The position numbers were made by a program, and so were the translations under genes. Positions 1-12,563 of a DNA stretch of 64,000 bases are shown piece by piece (position 1 is the stretch's first letter; the number at the start of each line of letters is the position of its first letter). The notes beneath the pieces were generated by a model that saw nothing but the letters and a program-made list of their open reading frames with translations, did not search any database and was not told where the DNA came from. The DNA lies in NCBI GenBank assembly GCA_024291935.2, contig CM044320.1, positions 28,240,001 to 28,304,000 on the forward strand, given 5' to 3'. This DNA comes from Okapia johnstoni (lineage: Eukaryota; Chordata; Mammalia; Artiodactyla; Giraffidae).

Positions 1-1529
1 GAAAGTGGAAACTAATGAATGTACACAAAAAAAGAAGTTAAGGGCCTGAAGTATAATTTGTTTTCAAATCATCAAGTAATAAAATGTTTTATAAGTGCTG
101 CTGCTAAAAATATGCATTCCCATGCTTGTGTGTAAATGTCAGAAATCTGCTTTTATAATTCAGTCAGGTAGCTGATTATGGGACTGGATTAATATCATGC
201 ATTGACAATCTTTATGATGATTATTTCTGGTATCTCTTAATTTTTTATTGCCGAGAAAGTATATCAACACCAGAATTCACGCCTGTGAAATTTACACCAT
301 TTTTTTTAGCTGTTGTGATTTATGATTTGGTTGTTTGTGTGTTTGGCTTAAGTTGTGAGACCAATGGCTAGGATCCTGTTCTCTGGTTGTCTTGCCTCAT
401 GCTAAGCATCCTGCTGGCTCTGAGCAAATAATAAATTATTTCAGTCGTAAGCCCCAACATTCTTGTCTAGACAGTCTTCCATGTGGTTGTTCTAGTTTCT
501 ATATTTTCATCAATAATAGCAGATTGAATTTTGAGATTTATATGGAGATTTTTGTTTAAAATCACAGCTTCTCAAAATAACCAAATGGGAACCATTCTGG
601 GAATTGTATTTTATAATAAAGAATATTTTAGAAATACTCTGCTTGGTTTAAGGGTTTTGAAAGTCAATTTCACACCAACTACATTTTAACAAAGAGTGTC
701 TTCACGGTATAGTTGTCAGGGGATAAGCAGTTGCTGTCTCTCCCTATTGATTTTCTTTAATGATTAATGCCTGGGATACCCTCAGGTATTGGAACTTCCG
801 TTGTTTAAGTGAGAATCTAGTTTTGTTAAAGGTCATGTTGATCAATTTTACACAATATTTGGAATTTAGAATTATTATACCTAACGGTAGGATAGTCTGC
901 TGTTAATAACTTCTTTATTCTTCCTGTATGTTGAAGGATATTTAAGAACTATAAGATATAAAGGTATCATCACTAAACCGAGCTATCATTTGTATCTGTG
1001 ATTGTCAGACACGGCAACTTTCAATGGAACAGATGATGTGTGTCATATTAAGCGTGTTGCCAATCCGCTTAAAGATGATCTAACACAGCAAAATGCAGAT
1101 TATTAGAATTCAGCTGGTGTTCTCAGTCATCTTCTGGGTCCCTGCCTCTGTTTCTTGTCATTTTTCCTTGTCTTTTTAAAATGGATGATGTGGCTTTTAA
1201 AACAGGAATATATTGAAGCAATTTGAAACTAATTCTGTGAAATATATTTTAATTAGTTCAGTTCTTGAAAAAACCTGAGTAACAGTCCTTTGTAGCTCCT
1301 ATTGCTTTCAGCAGTGATTTTCAATTAAAATGTGGCTGGAATCCTCAATATATAAAATGACATCATTTTACTCAAAGAGGCCTGGCCTGCAGGGCCATCT
1401 ACTTGGTCTCCTCTTGAACTCCACAGAGTGGAGTGGTTTGGGGAACCACTGGTTTCTTTCAAAAGCAACTGGCCTCTTGGTTGAAGTCTCAACTCCGTCA
1501 ATATCTAGTTCCTGAATATCTGTGCTATG
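1..1529. other. AT-rich intergenic DNA, no gene seen
   Basis: Downstream (3') flank of KCNJ8. No coding frame, RNA gene or recognisable repeat was found apart from low-complexity A/T runs. Confidence 0.6.
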
Positions 1530-1841
1530 TTGTGCTTAGTTGCACAGTTGTGTCTCACTCTTTGTGACCCCATGGACTGTAGCCCTCCAGGTTCCTCTAT
1601 CCATAGGGATTCTTCAGGCAAGAATACTGGGGTTGCCATGCCCTCTTCCAGGGGATCTTCCCAACCAAGGGATCGAACCCAGGTCTCTTGCATTGCACGT
1701 GGATTCTTTGTGGTCTGAGCCATCAGGAAAGCCCGAGAATACTGGAATGGGTAGCCTATCCCTTCTCCATGGGATCTACCTGGCCCAGGTCTCCTGCATC
1801 GCAGGTGGATTCTTTACCAGTTCAACTATCAGGGAAGCCCC
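1530..1841 (-). repeat. Dimeric Bov-tA SINE
   Basis: Antisense Bov-tA body (CTTTGTGACCCCATGGACTG, GAATACTGG, CCAGGGGATCTTCCC) with a tRNA-derived head ending CATCAGGAAAGCCC, then a second partial body and a second tRNA head ending CAGGGAAGCCC. Two heads on one element. Confidence 0.85.
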
Positions 1842-3109
1842 CAGTTACCTAATAATCTCATTTACTACTTTTCCCTTGTTGTTGTTTTTATGCTTAAGCA
1901 TTTACTGTAATTCACTTGTACAAACTATTCTTACAGACTAGAATGCTGTCCCCTTTTCCTTGCTCTCAATTTTTTGGTGGACGTCTCTGAAGTCTCTGTG
2001 GATTTTGCCAAGAATACTTAGGAACACCTGTATCTATGGTTCCATAATATCTTATGCAAAAATTGTGCATCTTAGCTATTGAACAACTCTGTAATTGTGA
2101 GTTGCATGGGTGCTGACCTCTAGAGTACAACCCTTCAAGTTTGCTCTGTATCTTCTCATCTTTTCCTCTGGTCCTTGTCTTTCTGTAGTTGATCCCCAAA
2201 TACATATTTGCTAAACAAATTAATTCAAAATTTATTTGACTCCAATTAAAGTTTATTAATTTTCTATAGTTATATTAATAGTTGTTTGCTTTCCTGGTTG
2301 TTGTATTTCATTTTTGAAAACTTGGCCCCAGCTGAAAACATTGTCATGACATCTGATGTGGAGAGAAAATTGTATCTTTCTGTACTGAGGGCAAGCTACT
2401 ATGACAGTGAAACTCTGGGTAGATGATTTGCTATTGGTTAAATAATTTCTTATTAAAGTACATGTATCTATGATTTTGAAAGTAAATATCCCAGAAAAAA
2501 CCAAAATGTTTGTGATGCTTTCTTGTTCGTTTGGCTCTGCCAAAGTCAATTCCTTTAATTCACTCAGTAAATTATCCTCCTATTCTAACATGAAAGTCTT
2601 GATTTGAACTTCAACAGAGGGCAAAAAAGATAAACAGCCAACATAGGTCATGTGAGGATAGTAAACTTGGCTGAATAATCTCTCTTCTCCTGGAGTTTGA
2701 TCAATAGCTGTAGGTGAAAATAACTCTTATTAGGTCATTAAAATGTTTATGAGTTTCAAGTTTTCTGCTTTCCCAACTCCCTGGCATTATAAATGTTCAG
2801 TAATTATCTTACAGTGGTTTTTAAGATCGGATACGGATTTTTAAAAAAGATTTATTTGGGCACCACATAAACCATGGAGTTTTCATGATCTTTATCTTCA
2901 CAAGCATATAAACCAATATTGATCCCATACCACAGTCATTGAAGGACTATTGAATCTCAGTTTTTGGTTTAGTTTGCTGGTTTTCTTCCACATTCCTTCC
3001 TTGATGCCAGAAAAACCACACTTGGCTCTAGTAATTCCAAATCATTCCAGCAACTTTTTAAGACTGATAAATATTACACTCAAAAATTACAAAGGCTAAG
3101 AGGGAGAAT
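1842..3109. other. Gene-free stretch
   Basis: AT-rich sequence. No exon-like frame and no repeat I can name with confidence. Confidence 0.5.
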
Positions 3110-3327
3110 GTGTTTGTGTGTGTTCAGTTGTGTCCAACTCTTTGCGACCCCATGGACTGTAGCCCTGCCATGCTCCTCTGTCCATGGAGTTATCCAGGCA
3201 AGAATACTGGAGTGGGTTGCTATTTCCTCCTCCAGGGGATCTTCCTGACCTAGGAATTGAATGTGTGTCTCCGCTGTCTCCTGCATTGGCAGGCAGATCC
3301 TTTACCTCTGAGCCACTGGGACCCCAA
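3110..3327 (-). repeat. Bov-tA SINE
   Basis: Antisense copy: TTGTGTCCAACTCTTTGCGACC core to the tRNA-derived end GAGCCACTGGGACCCC. Confidence 0.9.
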
Positions 3328-3635
3328 GAGGGGGAATAGTTAACATTAAACTCATGTATTGTAATGGGTGTTGTTATATGAGTTGAATCTATTAAAAGTT
3401 ATGTGGGTATGTAACCTAGTATCTTCAAGACGTATGAAATAAAGGCTTTTACAAGATTTTTTAGCTCAGTAAATGGAAGAGTTTAGACTATTAAAATAAA
3501 ATAGTCAAAATAACAATTAACTTATTTATGGTGTGCATATATGTTACCACATTTGACCATAGAACAATCCTGTGAAGTGGTATTATTTCAGTTCTATAGA
3601 TAATATTTCCAAAAGTATGCTTACATTTCACAAAT

Positions 3636-6600
3636 TTGTCCTTGGAAAGTCGATTAATTACTTCTCTGGTTGACTATGTAAGGGATTCTAGAATCTGTGG
3701 TTTTATTAATTTTGAGATGCTCCCAGCCACTATCTCCTCAAACATTGCCTTTGACCATTTTCTTCTCTCTCTCTGGAACTCCAAGCACAAGTTTTATTAC
3801 TTGTTTGACTCTTACTCTGTCCTCTGTCTTGTACTTTCTCTTTTAGGCTTTCCACCCATTTGTCTCTTCACATTTCATTATAGATTGTTGATTTTGATCT
3901 CTCAGTTCACTAATTATCTCACTTTTCCCACACCTGCTGCTATACTCTGAGTTGTAATCTATTATATGCGTGCGTGCTAAGTTGCTTGAGTTGTGTCTGA
4001 CTCTGTGCGACCCTATGAACTGTAGCCTGCCAGACTCCTCTGTCTGTGGGATTCTCCAGGCGACAATTCTGGAGTGGGTTGCCATGCCCTCCTCCAGGGG
4101 TCTTCCCCACCCAGGGATTGAACCCATGTCTCCTATGTCTCTTGCACTGGCAGGTGGGTTCTTTACCACCAGTGCCACCTGGGAAGCCCTAATCTATCAT
4201 ATAAATATGCCTATTTTCAGTTCACTGCTAAAATGTTTAATCTCATCATTCCTTGAATCTAGTGAGTGTTGTTTTAAAGCACCTCTCTAATAACTCCAAT
4301 ATCTGGAGCTTTTGTTGGTCTGTCTCTACTGTCTGTTGTTTCTTCTTGTTAACTCGTATTATCTTATTTCCTGGTGTGTCATCATGGTATCATCACCTGC
4401 ATAGAACTGAAGAATTCCTGCAGAAGAAAAGTAGTCCTAAATTCTAGCTCACCTTTTTAAGCCTTTATCTTTCTATGGATTTTCTCTCATCATTCTTTAC
4501 TAGCTTATTAACTCTCTATTGCTTTCAAACAGGTTTTAAAATACTTTCCCAATTTTTTCTTGTTCTCAGCAAGCAGGTAGTTCTGAACTATTTACTCTGT
4601 GATTACCTAAAAGCAGAAGAGCTGTGATTTCCCTGCGTATGTGTAATGTCCTCTCTTTTGGTCCTGATTTTAACTGTTTAGTCTCCTCTCTCTTACTCTC
4701 TGACATTAATCTAGCTGAGGGTTTATGAATTTAACAGACAAAAATTTTTATTAGCTTCATTGATTATTTTTTCTATTTTCTATCATCTCTGCTCTAATCT
4801 TTTTAATTTTTTTCAGGGTGTTATTTTGGGGTTTAGAATGTTCTTCTCCACTCCCTGTCAATGTTATTGGTGTCACAAATTACACCTTTATTTATTGTAT
4901 ACCAATTGACATAGTTAATTTTTTGTAGTTAGAGCTACTTTTTGTGCTTCTGTCATTTAAATTCTATGCACCAAAATGTTTAATTTACTAGAAAACTTTA
5001 TATTTTCATGTGGCTTTATTGCTGTCTACCTATCTTTTGTTTCAACGAGAAGGACTCCCTTTAGCTTTTCTTGTAGAGCAGGTCTAGTATTAAGGAATCC
5101 CTTCAGCTTTTGCTTATCTGGGAGAATCTTAGCTTGTTTATTTTTGAAGTATAGTTTTTCTAGATACAGTATTCTTGGTTGACAGGTTTTTTTAAATTCA
5201 GCACTTTGAACATATTATCCCACTACCTCTGACCAGCAAAAATACTGCTAACAAATCCAGTGGTAATTATATGGACATTCTCTTTTCTATGACAAGTTGC
5301 CTATGTTGCTGTTTTTAAGATTCTGCTTTATCCTAAGCTTCTTGAATTTCTATGTTTATTTTTTCCCCTTAGATTTGTGAAGTTTTCAGTCACTATTTCT
5401 TCAAATAAGTTCTCTGCCATTTTCTCTCTTATCCTTCTAGGATTCCTATAATTCATACAATGGCCACTTGATAGTGTCTCATGAGTCCTGTAGGTGCTCT
5501 TCACTTCTCTTCCTTTTTTTCTTTTTGCTCCTGACTTGATGATTTCAATGACTTTTCTTCAAGTTCACTAATTCTTTCTTCTGGCTGGTTTAAGTTTGAC
5601 GTTAAAACTTTCTAGCGAATATTTCACCCCAATTGTGTGTTTTTTTTTCCTGCTACAAAATTTCCATTTGATTGTTTTTAATAGTTTCTATCTCTTTATT
5701 GATATTCTTATTTTCTTTATACATAATTTTCCTGATTTTTTTTCCCACTGTGTATCTATGTTCCCTTTTAGTTCATTGAACATTATTTTGAAAATTATTT
5801 TAAATTCCTTTTCAGGCAGCTCAAAGATCTGCATCTTTTTAGATTTAGTTTATAGAGTTTTATTTTGTTCCGATAATGGAGCCAGGGTTTCCTGTTTATT
5901 TGTGTTCCTCTTAATCTTTTGCTGAGATTTGGGCACTTGAAAAAAAAAAAAGACCCGATTCACCTAATTTTTGCATAGTGGCTTTCTAGAGGAAAAGACC
6001 TTCACCAATCACCCTGGCTAGAGGATCCAGGGCCTTTCAAACATTTTCTGATCTCTTATTCTTCTTGGTATTTGCATGTGGAACTGTAGTTCTAATGTGA
6101 CTGGTTGCTGGCCCATTTTCAGCATCTTCCAAATTATGCCACCAGTCCAGTTAGCATTTGGAGTCAGGAGAGACAGAAACCAGTCTCTCAGGTAGCCCCC
6201 AGACAAGCTAGAACATTGGCTGCTTGGCCTACTCTCTCGTTTCTGTCCAGAGAGAGGAGAGAAGTCCCATTATGGGAGGCTTTCTCACAGCTGCACTTCA
6301 GTAGCATTATGCCACATAGTGGGAGAGGCATGGGCTGACATGCAAAACTGACAAAATTCTCAACCTACCCATTTCCCTGAAATTCCTTCTTGGTTTTACA
6401 CTGGTTTGAATGGTGTAGCTTCTCAGCTGGTCTCTAGAGTTCTCACATAAGTATTCTGGTCTGATATCATTGTTAACTCAGTGTTTCTGTGAAGTAAGGA
6501 GGGCCTGGACCTTTTTAGTTTCTCATCTTGCTTAGGTCACTATATGGGCTTGTCTTTTGGATAATGAATGGTCACCTCAAATTAATTTGTTTTTTAAATC

Positions 6601-6700
6601 CCTGATACTACAAGTTTATTTTTCTTAAGATTGAATATACTGCATTGGGAGTTTGATTGCCTCCTGCTGTTTGTGTCTCTCTGAGGAACCTAAACCTATC
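3636..6700 (-). repeat. Probable old L1 5'-region sequence, interrupted by a SINE
   Basis: Pyrimidine-rich text such as TTCTTCAAAT near 5395, CTCCAATATCTGGAGC near 4290 and AAGACCTTCACCAATCA near 5995 resembles antisense 5' parts of old mammalian L1 elements. It is degenerate and cannot be subfamily-typed by eye. The Bov-tA at 3966-4189 split it. Frames inside are not genes. Confidence 0.4.
3966..4189 (-). repeat. Bov-tA SINE with target-site duplication
   Basis: Antisense copy ending CTGGGAAGCCC. It is flanked by an 11 bp direct repeat, TAATCTATTAT (3955-3965) and TAATCTATCAT (4190-4200), with one mismatch. Confidence 0.92.
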
Positions 6701-7790
6701 TTATTAACACTAGAGTCTTAGCATAGTGTCTTCCCAGCACATTTATCTATTCTCTTTACATATTAGAAACCACAAGTGAAGTTGCTAGTCAGTATTTTCT
6801 ATATCAAGCTATACTTTCTACCCATTTGGGAAAAGCTCTCTTGCATAAAATTTACAACTGCAAAGTGTTTTTAAACAACTGCTTAAGTGCAAATTTTTTT
6901 ATTGAGCTATTTTTCAAGCATCGTGAAATTTAAAACAAAGATAGGCTGTCTTCTACTATTACTTTAAACATGGATACAATTATGGCTTCAGCAATAGATT
7001 CCTGGTTAGGCCCTTGCCAAAGTTTATTTGGTATCTCAGTTACTAGTGGGCGATTCATAGGTCATTGAGTGGTTTGCCTAGGCCCTGAAAAAATATGGGT
7101 AGCTTACTGAACAAGCTATTTTTTAACACACTATTTTTATTAATGCCTTGAACTTAATAAAGTTCACACTGAATGCTGTGAATATAGAACATGAAGGAGG
7201 ACAATCCTTGCTTTTGAAAATCTTTTCCGCCAAGAAAACACTGTCTCCTTTTCAGCATATCCCAATATTGTTGGAGAGGTAGTGCACTTTTTGTATGGGA
7301 AACTTTTTGATTATGTGAAGAAGGGACTTATACATGTTTTTAATTCTTGATTATTATTCTAACCAAGATGTCTTGAGTAAATGTTCTGAGAGAATGGAGC
7401 ACTAGAAAAAAATTTTCCTATTTATATATATATATCTGGGGGGTTTGTTTGTATAGACTTTGTGTCTAGGGTATCTGAAGAGTGATTAGGAAGGTTAGTC
7501 TATGAATCTGGACACAGAGCTTTATGGGGTCACCTCTCATTTTCCATTCTCCTTTTCTGCTTCTGTCTTGTAATAGATACCAGCAGAAGAAGCAGGGTTG
7601 GCCTGGAGTATCGACAGATTCTATCTTGCACAGGTTGTAGTTCACCAGCCTACGTTGCTTTACCTGACACACTGAGGCATCTTGAAATTGTCACTAGGAG
7701 CCTGTTTTCACCATGTTTCTGGACAAAGTGTCTAGTCTCAATGTATCTTTGGTAAGCATCCTGGTCAAAATGATTTTTTTGTGACCTCAA
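6701..7790. other. Gene-free stretch
   Basis: AT-rich sequence without an exon-like frame or a repeat I can name; a short (TA) run lies near 7420-7435. Confidence 0.5.
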
Positions 7791-7799
7791 ATGGAGGGC

Positions 7800-7988
7800 A
7801 AGACTGTATGTGCAGAGGCTGTATTTGCAGAGACTGCATGTGTAGAGGCTGAATGTGTAGAGGTTGTATGTACGTGCAGAGGCTGTATGTGCAGAGGCTG
7901 TGTGTATGTGCAGAAACTGTATGTGCAGAGACTGTATGTATGTGTAGAGGCTGTATGTATGTGCAGAGGCTGTATTGCAGAGACTACA
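7800..7988 (+). repeat. Minisatellite, about 15 bp unit
   Basis: About a dozen imperfect copies of GTATGTGCAGAGGCT, with extra 4 bp GTAT insertions in some units. It ends directly in the Bov-tA body at 7985 and probably expanded from the SINE head's TGCAG. Confidence 0.9.
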
Positions 7989-8155
7989 GGAGACCTGGGC
8001 TCGATCCCTGAATTGGGAAGATCCCCTGGGAGGAGGAAATGACAACCTACTCCAGTATTCTTGCCTGGAAAATCTGATGAACAGAGGAGCCTGGTGGGCT
8101 ATAGTTCAAAGCACTGCAAAGAGTTGGACACAACTGAGTGACTGAGCATGCAGTG
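7985..8155 (+). repeat. Bov-tA SINE, head replaced by the minisatellite
   Basis: Sense copy from CAGGAGACCTGGGCTCGATC (B-box region) through CTCCAGTATTCTTGCCTGG to GGACACAACTGAGTGACTGA. The first part of the tRNA-like head is missing. Confidence 0.85.
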
Positions 8156-8664
8156 GAAGTTTGGCTCCAGAAATGGAGAGATTTTTGACAAGGTGTAAAC
8201 TTGATGGCCTGGTGGTTCTAAGTGAGATGGTGATCCAGTCTTTCCATCACTATGTTCTTATTTACTCTTTTCCCTTTTTCTTTAGTCATCTTGTCTTTCC
8301 CTTCCCTCCCCCCACCCCCACTCTCCAGACCCAAGGATTTCTGAGGATTGTGAGATCATGGCTTACATATATGTTTGTATAGCTTTCCTATTCAACCTTT
8401 TAAGGAGGTGAAGACAGATGCTCCAGAGTTGTGCCTATGGTGTTTCACTTCCAACTACAAAGCTCCTTTTCTGCAGTTTTCTTTCCTCAGCTGGGTGTTT
8501 AAGAAAAATCAAAAAATTAACCAAGGCACAGAGTTGTGTTAGTGACTGAGATAACATAAGCTGTTATCTTCCAAGGGGCATTTACAACTTAGATGAGTAT
8601 GCAAGAGAGACCTGGTTTCTAACCAAAGGCAAGCACAGCAAACACCTGCTTAGCTGGTAATTTT

Positions 8665-8770
8665 TTAGACAGAGATGAGGAAAAAGAGATGGGGGAGGGG
8701 AAGAGAGTGGGAAAGGGAAGGAGGCATGGTGGGGGGGGAAGGAGGAAGAAGATGGGGAGGAGGGAGATTC
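8665..8770 (+). repeat. Polypurine (GGGA/GGAA) tract
   Basis: About 100 bp almost purely A and G on the plus strand, including a run of nine G near 8731. Low complexity with mirror-like segments; it can in principle form triplex DNA. Confidence 0.8.
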
Positions 8771-9022
8771 TAGAGTGACAGCAGGTCTCACATTTACACA
8801 AGATCACTCCAAGCTCATTTCCTGCCCATTCTGGAAGCTGGTGTCTTTTGCAGTTAGTTTACCTGTCACATTGCTTCACACCCACCCACAGTCCATAGAA
8901 ACCTCTGAGTTTGCTTTTGCTTTACAGGGTTCTTACCTCTGTCACCTCTGGGGCTGAAAATAAAGGTTTCCTTTGACTTTACCCATAAGAGGACTCTTAA
9001 AGCTGATCCTAGTCCCTCTGGG

Positions 9023-9298
9023 AGAGAAGGCAATGGCACCCCACTCCATCACTCTAGCCTGGAAAATCCCATGGACGGAGCAGCCTGGGAGGCTTCAGTC
9101 CATGGGGTCGCGAAGAGTAGGACACAACTGAGCGACTTCACTTCCACTTTTCACTTTCATGCACTGGAGAAGGAAATGGCAACCCACTCCAGTGTTCTTG
9201 TCTGGAGAATCCCAGGGACGGCAGAGCCTGGTGGGCTGCCGTCTATGGGGTCGCACAGAGTCGGACACGACTGAGGCGACTTAGCAGCAGCAGCAGCA
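9023..9298 (+). repeat. Bov-A2 SINE with CAG tail and TSD
   Basis: Two Bov-A monomers (GGCAATGGCACCCCACTCCA ... and GGAAATGGCAACCCACTCCA ...) joined by CACTTTTCACTTTCATGCA, with a tail of five CAG units. The 12 bp AGTCCCTCTGGG at 9011-9022 and 9299-9310 is a perfect target-site duplication, so the insertion is young. Confidence 0.95.
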
Positions 9299-9367
9299 GT
9301 CCCTCTGGGGCACTGAAAGTAAAGAGAATGCCCTAGTGTAGATGGTATTTGCGTGCAACTGTGATAA

Positions 9368-9577
9368 TTTGCTTCAGTCATGTCTGACTCTTTGCGACTC
9401 CATGGACTGTAGCCAGCCATGTTCCTTTGTCCATGGGATGCTCCAGGCAAGAATCCTGGAGTGGGTTGCCATGCCCTCCTGCAGGTGATCTTCCCGACCC
9501 AAGTATGGAACCTGCTTGTCTTAGTCTCCTGCATTGGCAGGCGAGTTCTTTACCACTAGCACTACCTGGGAAGCCCA
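9368..9577 (-). repeat. Bov-tA SINE
   Basis: Antisense copy, from CTTCAGTCATGTCTGACTC to CACTACCTGGGAAGCCC. Confidence 0.92.
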
Positions 9578-9599
9578 TTTAGCAGTTCTCTAGTCTGAT

Positions 9600-10462
9600 T
9601 TCAGACTGGGGGTGGAGGCAGGGAGCAGGAAGGGTTTCAATATTATCAATCTTCCTACTTTTATTTTTAAAAATAAAAAAAACTTTGTCAATGAAGTGAA
9701 CCCTATGATGCTGAGTATAAGCTATAACTTTCATCTTTCCAGACATGTTCTAGAAGAAGATTCCACAGTGTAAGAAGCTTCCCTTGGGCCTGAGATGAAA
9801 ATAAGGTCATTTTCCCAGGGGAGTAACCCATCGAACAAGCGTTTAAAATAAACAAACTGCCTGGTTCTGGCTTGAAATGAGCGGTAGTTATCGAGATTTA
9901 CTGCAACTGACTTTGGACCTCATCCAAATGTTGAATTAATGCAGACTTCTTATTAACTAAAATGGAGTCTCCCTTTTGGCAGATACAATAGAGAAGCTTC
10001 TTTTCCCAGATTCTGGGTGACTCAATTGCCCTCTCACCTTCAACTTGGGTCACTAAGCATCGAAACAGGAGAAGCAAGTACTTTCTGTAAGCATTGTTTG
10101 AGTGGTCTGATTTCAATGCTCATTGAAACACAGTAGCACCATTCACTTATCATACACAAAATTGGGAAAGCCTTTCAAGCCAGTTTAAAAATACAGCAAC
10201 TAACAGTTAAAATCACTTCATATATATGACATGATTTAAATTGTGTAACATATATGATATGTGTAATTGTTATAGATATGGTGTGACTTTACTGTTTCTG
10301 CCCTTTCCCCCCCAAACAACTATATTGTACAGTGGAAGGATACTGAGAAGCAGGTAAATTGATTCAACTTTCTTTTAAGCAACACTGCCTCTCAGGCACT
10401 CACTCACAAAATGAAGAGTGTTGCCTTACATAACCTCAGAATCTCCTTGTAATCTTAACATC
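9600..10462. other. Gene-free stretch
   Basis: Single-copy-looking AT-rich DNA with no supported exon or named repeat. Confidence 0.5.
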
Positions 10463-10480
10463 CTAAGAATCTATAATTCT

Positions 10481-10574
10481 TCTTTTTAAGAAAATGTATG
10501 TATTTATTTTGGCTTCGCAGGGTCTCTGTTGCCGCACTTGGGCTTTCTCTAGTTGCGGTGAATGGGTGCTACTT
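10481..10574 (-). repeat. CHR-type SINE fragment with TSD
   Basis: Reads TTTTGGCTTCGCAGGGTCTC ... CTTTCTCTAGTTGCGG, the antisense CHR body. It is flanked by a 17 bp repeat, AAGAATCTATAATTCTT (10464-10480) and AAGAATCTACAATTCTT (10575-10591). Confidence 0.8.
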
Positions 10575-10591
10575 AAGAATCTACAATTCTT

Positions 10592-11076
10592 CATTCTTCC
10601 ATGGCACATGAGAAATAACTCAACATTTCTAAGCTCTCCTATGCCTGCCCTACTAGAAAGCACTTAAAGTGTTTAAATATAAGGATGTGAAAATGATGGG
10701 ATCCAGGCTCAGATTCCAGAGTCATAAAATAATTGAGGATTTGGAAGTGGGTGAAGATTCCTTTGCTTTAGGGGAATGAATAGACACAGAGTAGAGAGGG
10801 CATGAACAAAAGTGCAAAGCCTACACCTCAGTAGGACCCTGGGCCAAGTGACCACCTTTAAAAAAAAGTGAACATTTTTTTAAAGACGGAATACGGTAAG
10901 GTGCAAATGGGACCAGTACTTGGATCAGCTACAAGAGTCCTGGATCATGACATGCCAAAGGGATTATAACCCAATTAAAAGTGAATTTTTAAAAAATGAA
11001 AAAAAGAGTCCGGGATTATCAACCTAGGTTGATGGTGAGGAGAAGGATTTAGAAAAATACCCACTTAATACTCTTA
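10592..11076. other. Gene-free stretch
   Basis: Nothing beyond A-rich low complexity is seen here. Confidence 0.5.
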
Positions 11077-11299
11077 GGCCTCCCAGGTGGTGCTAGTGGT
11101 AAAGAACCCTCCTGCCAATGCAGGAGAAAGAAGAGATGCAGGTTTGATCTCTGGATCTGGAGGATCACCTGGAGGAGGGCATGGCAACACAGTCCAGTAT
11201 TATTGTCTGGAGAATCCCATGGACAGAGGAGCCTGGAAGGCTATACAATCCATAGGGTTGCAAAGAGTTGGACAAGACTGAACTGATGTAGCACGTAGA
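11077..11299 (+). repeat. Bov-tA SINE
   Basis: Sense copy: CCTCCCAGGTGGTGCTAGTG head, B-box-like GGTTTGATCTC, body to TTGGACAAGACTGAACTGA. Confidence 0.92.
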
Positions 11300-11673
11300 T
11301 ACTGAACAACAAAAACATAGGACAGGATAATTAATCTGTTTCGTGTACATCCTGTATATCTTCACCAAGGTTAGACTCTTTGTTAAGTGAGTAATGCGTG
11401 ACCAAAGCCGAGGAGTCTGAGGCTCCGGGAACTGGAGGATGCCTTGGGACAGGACTTTTGTGGTCTGAACTATAACAAAATGCTTCAGTAACTCAGAAGC
11501 ACCAAGAACTATCCTTGTCCACTGATGTGCAACCAACTGATATAACATGGAATTCCCACATGTTTGACAACAGCATGTTAACACCTATATGTAACCTCTG
11601 ATGAAGCATGACTAGGATATTTCTTGACTCATATACAGCTGAATCAAGTCAGGATATTAAATCATCTTAAAAA

Positions 11674-11827
11674 GAGGGGGATGACAGAGGATGAGATGGT
11701 TGGATGGCATCACCGACTCAGTGGACATGGGTTTGGGTAGACTCCAGCAGTTGGTGATGGACAGGGAGGCCTGGTGTGCTGCAGTTTGCGAAGAGTCGGA
11801 CACGACTGAGCGACTGAACTGAGCTGA
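11674..11827 (+). repeat. BovB LINE 3' end
   Basis: Sense 5'-truncated fragment: GATGAGATGGTTGGATGGCA to CGACTGAGCGACTGAACTGA, the conserved BovB terminus. Confidence 0.9.
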
Positions 11828-11834
11828 AAATAAG

Positions 11835-12325
11835 ATTTGAAAAGTGGCCATAATGATGCAAGAGATTTGTTTTCTTTCTCTGTCACTTTAATACTATTGA
11901 TCTTTCCTATCCTCTGGAGAGTTCTCTTATTTTGGAGTTTCTGTGATAAATTTTCCAGGTTTTTCCCTTCCCTTTCCTGTATATTTTTTTTTCCCATAGG
12001 ATTTTCCCTCTTCTTGTCTGTCTGAAGTTTAGCATATTTTCTTTCTCTCTCTACTTAGGCATTCTCTCTTCTCTCCTCTGGCAGGACCATCCATTTCTGA
12101 GGTGTAATCTGAGTTGTCTCTATGCAGATGCCCTGCACACACACATGCACACATATTTGTCCCTTATCATTCATTTTTTGGTTGATGGAAAACCCAACAT
12201 AAAGCATGATTACTCTTCTTTGATCCCCTACTCATCAATAGGGGATCGTTTTCTCATCAATAAATTTCCAAATTTTAAAGATTTCCTCTCCCACAGTGTT
12301 CTGTGCATGCATGTCTGTTTTTTTT
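11835..12325. other. Pyrimidine-rich gene-free stretch
   Basis: T/C-rich, low-information sequence; no gene supported. Confidence 0.45.
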
Positions 12326-12329
12326 ACAC

Positions 12330-12562
12330 CCTCCTTCCTCTCATCCTAGTCAAAGCCCTCATTACCTGTGTTGCTTTCACTTTTCACTTCACACAGTTAC
12401 CTCCTATTTGATCTTCATGCCTCTCTGTTCTCGGGACTGTCCAACATATTGTTAATAAAATCATTTTCATAAAGTGAAACTACAATCACATCCTTTGTTT
12501 AAACTTTTTCTGTCCCTCTAAATTAAATCCATACTCTCCACCCCAACACTAAAAGTCTTCAT
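12330..12562 (+). repeat. Old L2-like fragment
   Basis: Text such as TTCTGTCCCTCTAAATTAAATCCA resembles the sense L2 region that precedes the 3' end. It is interrupted by BovB at 12564. Assignment by eye only. Confidence 0.4.
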
Positions 12563-12563
12563 G

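Noticed and set aside
7650..8045. Cys-rich or Tyr/His-rich repeat proteins on both strands
   Set aside because: Produced by the 15 bp minisatellite; frames start or end in the SINE.
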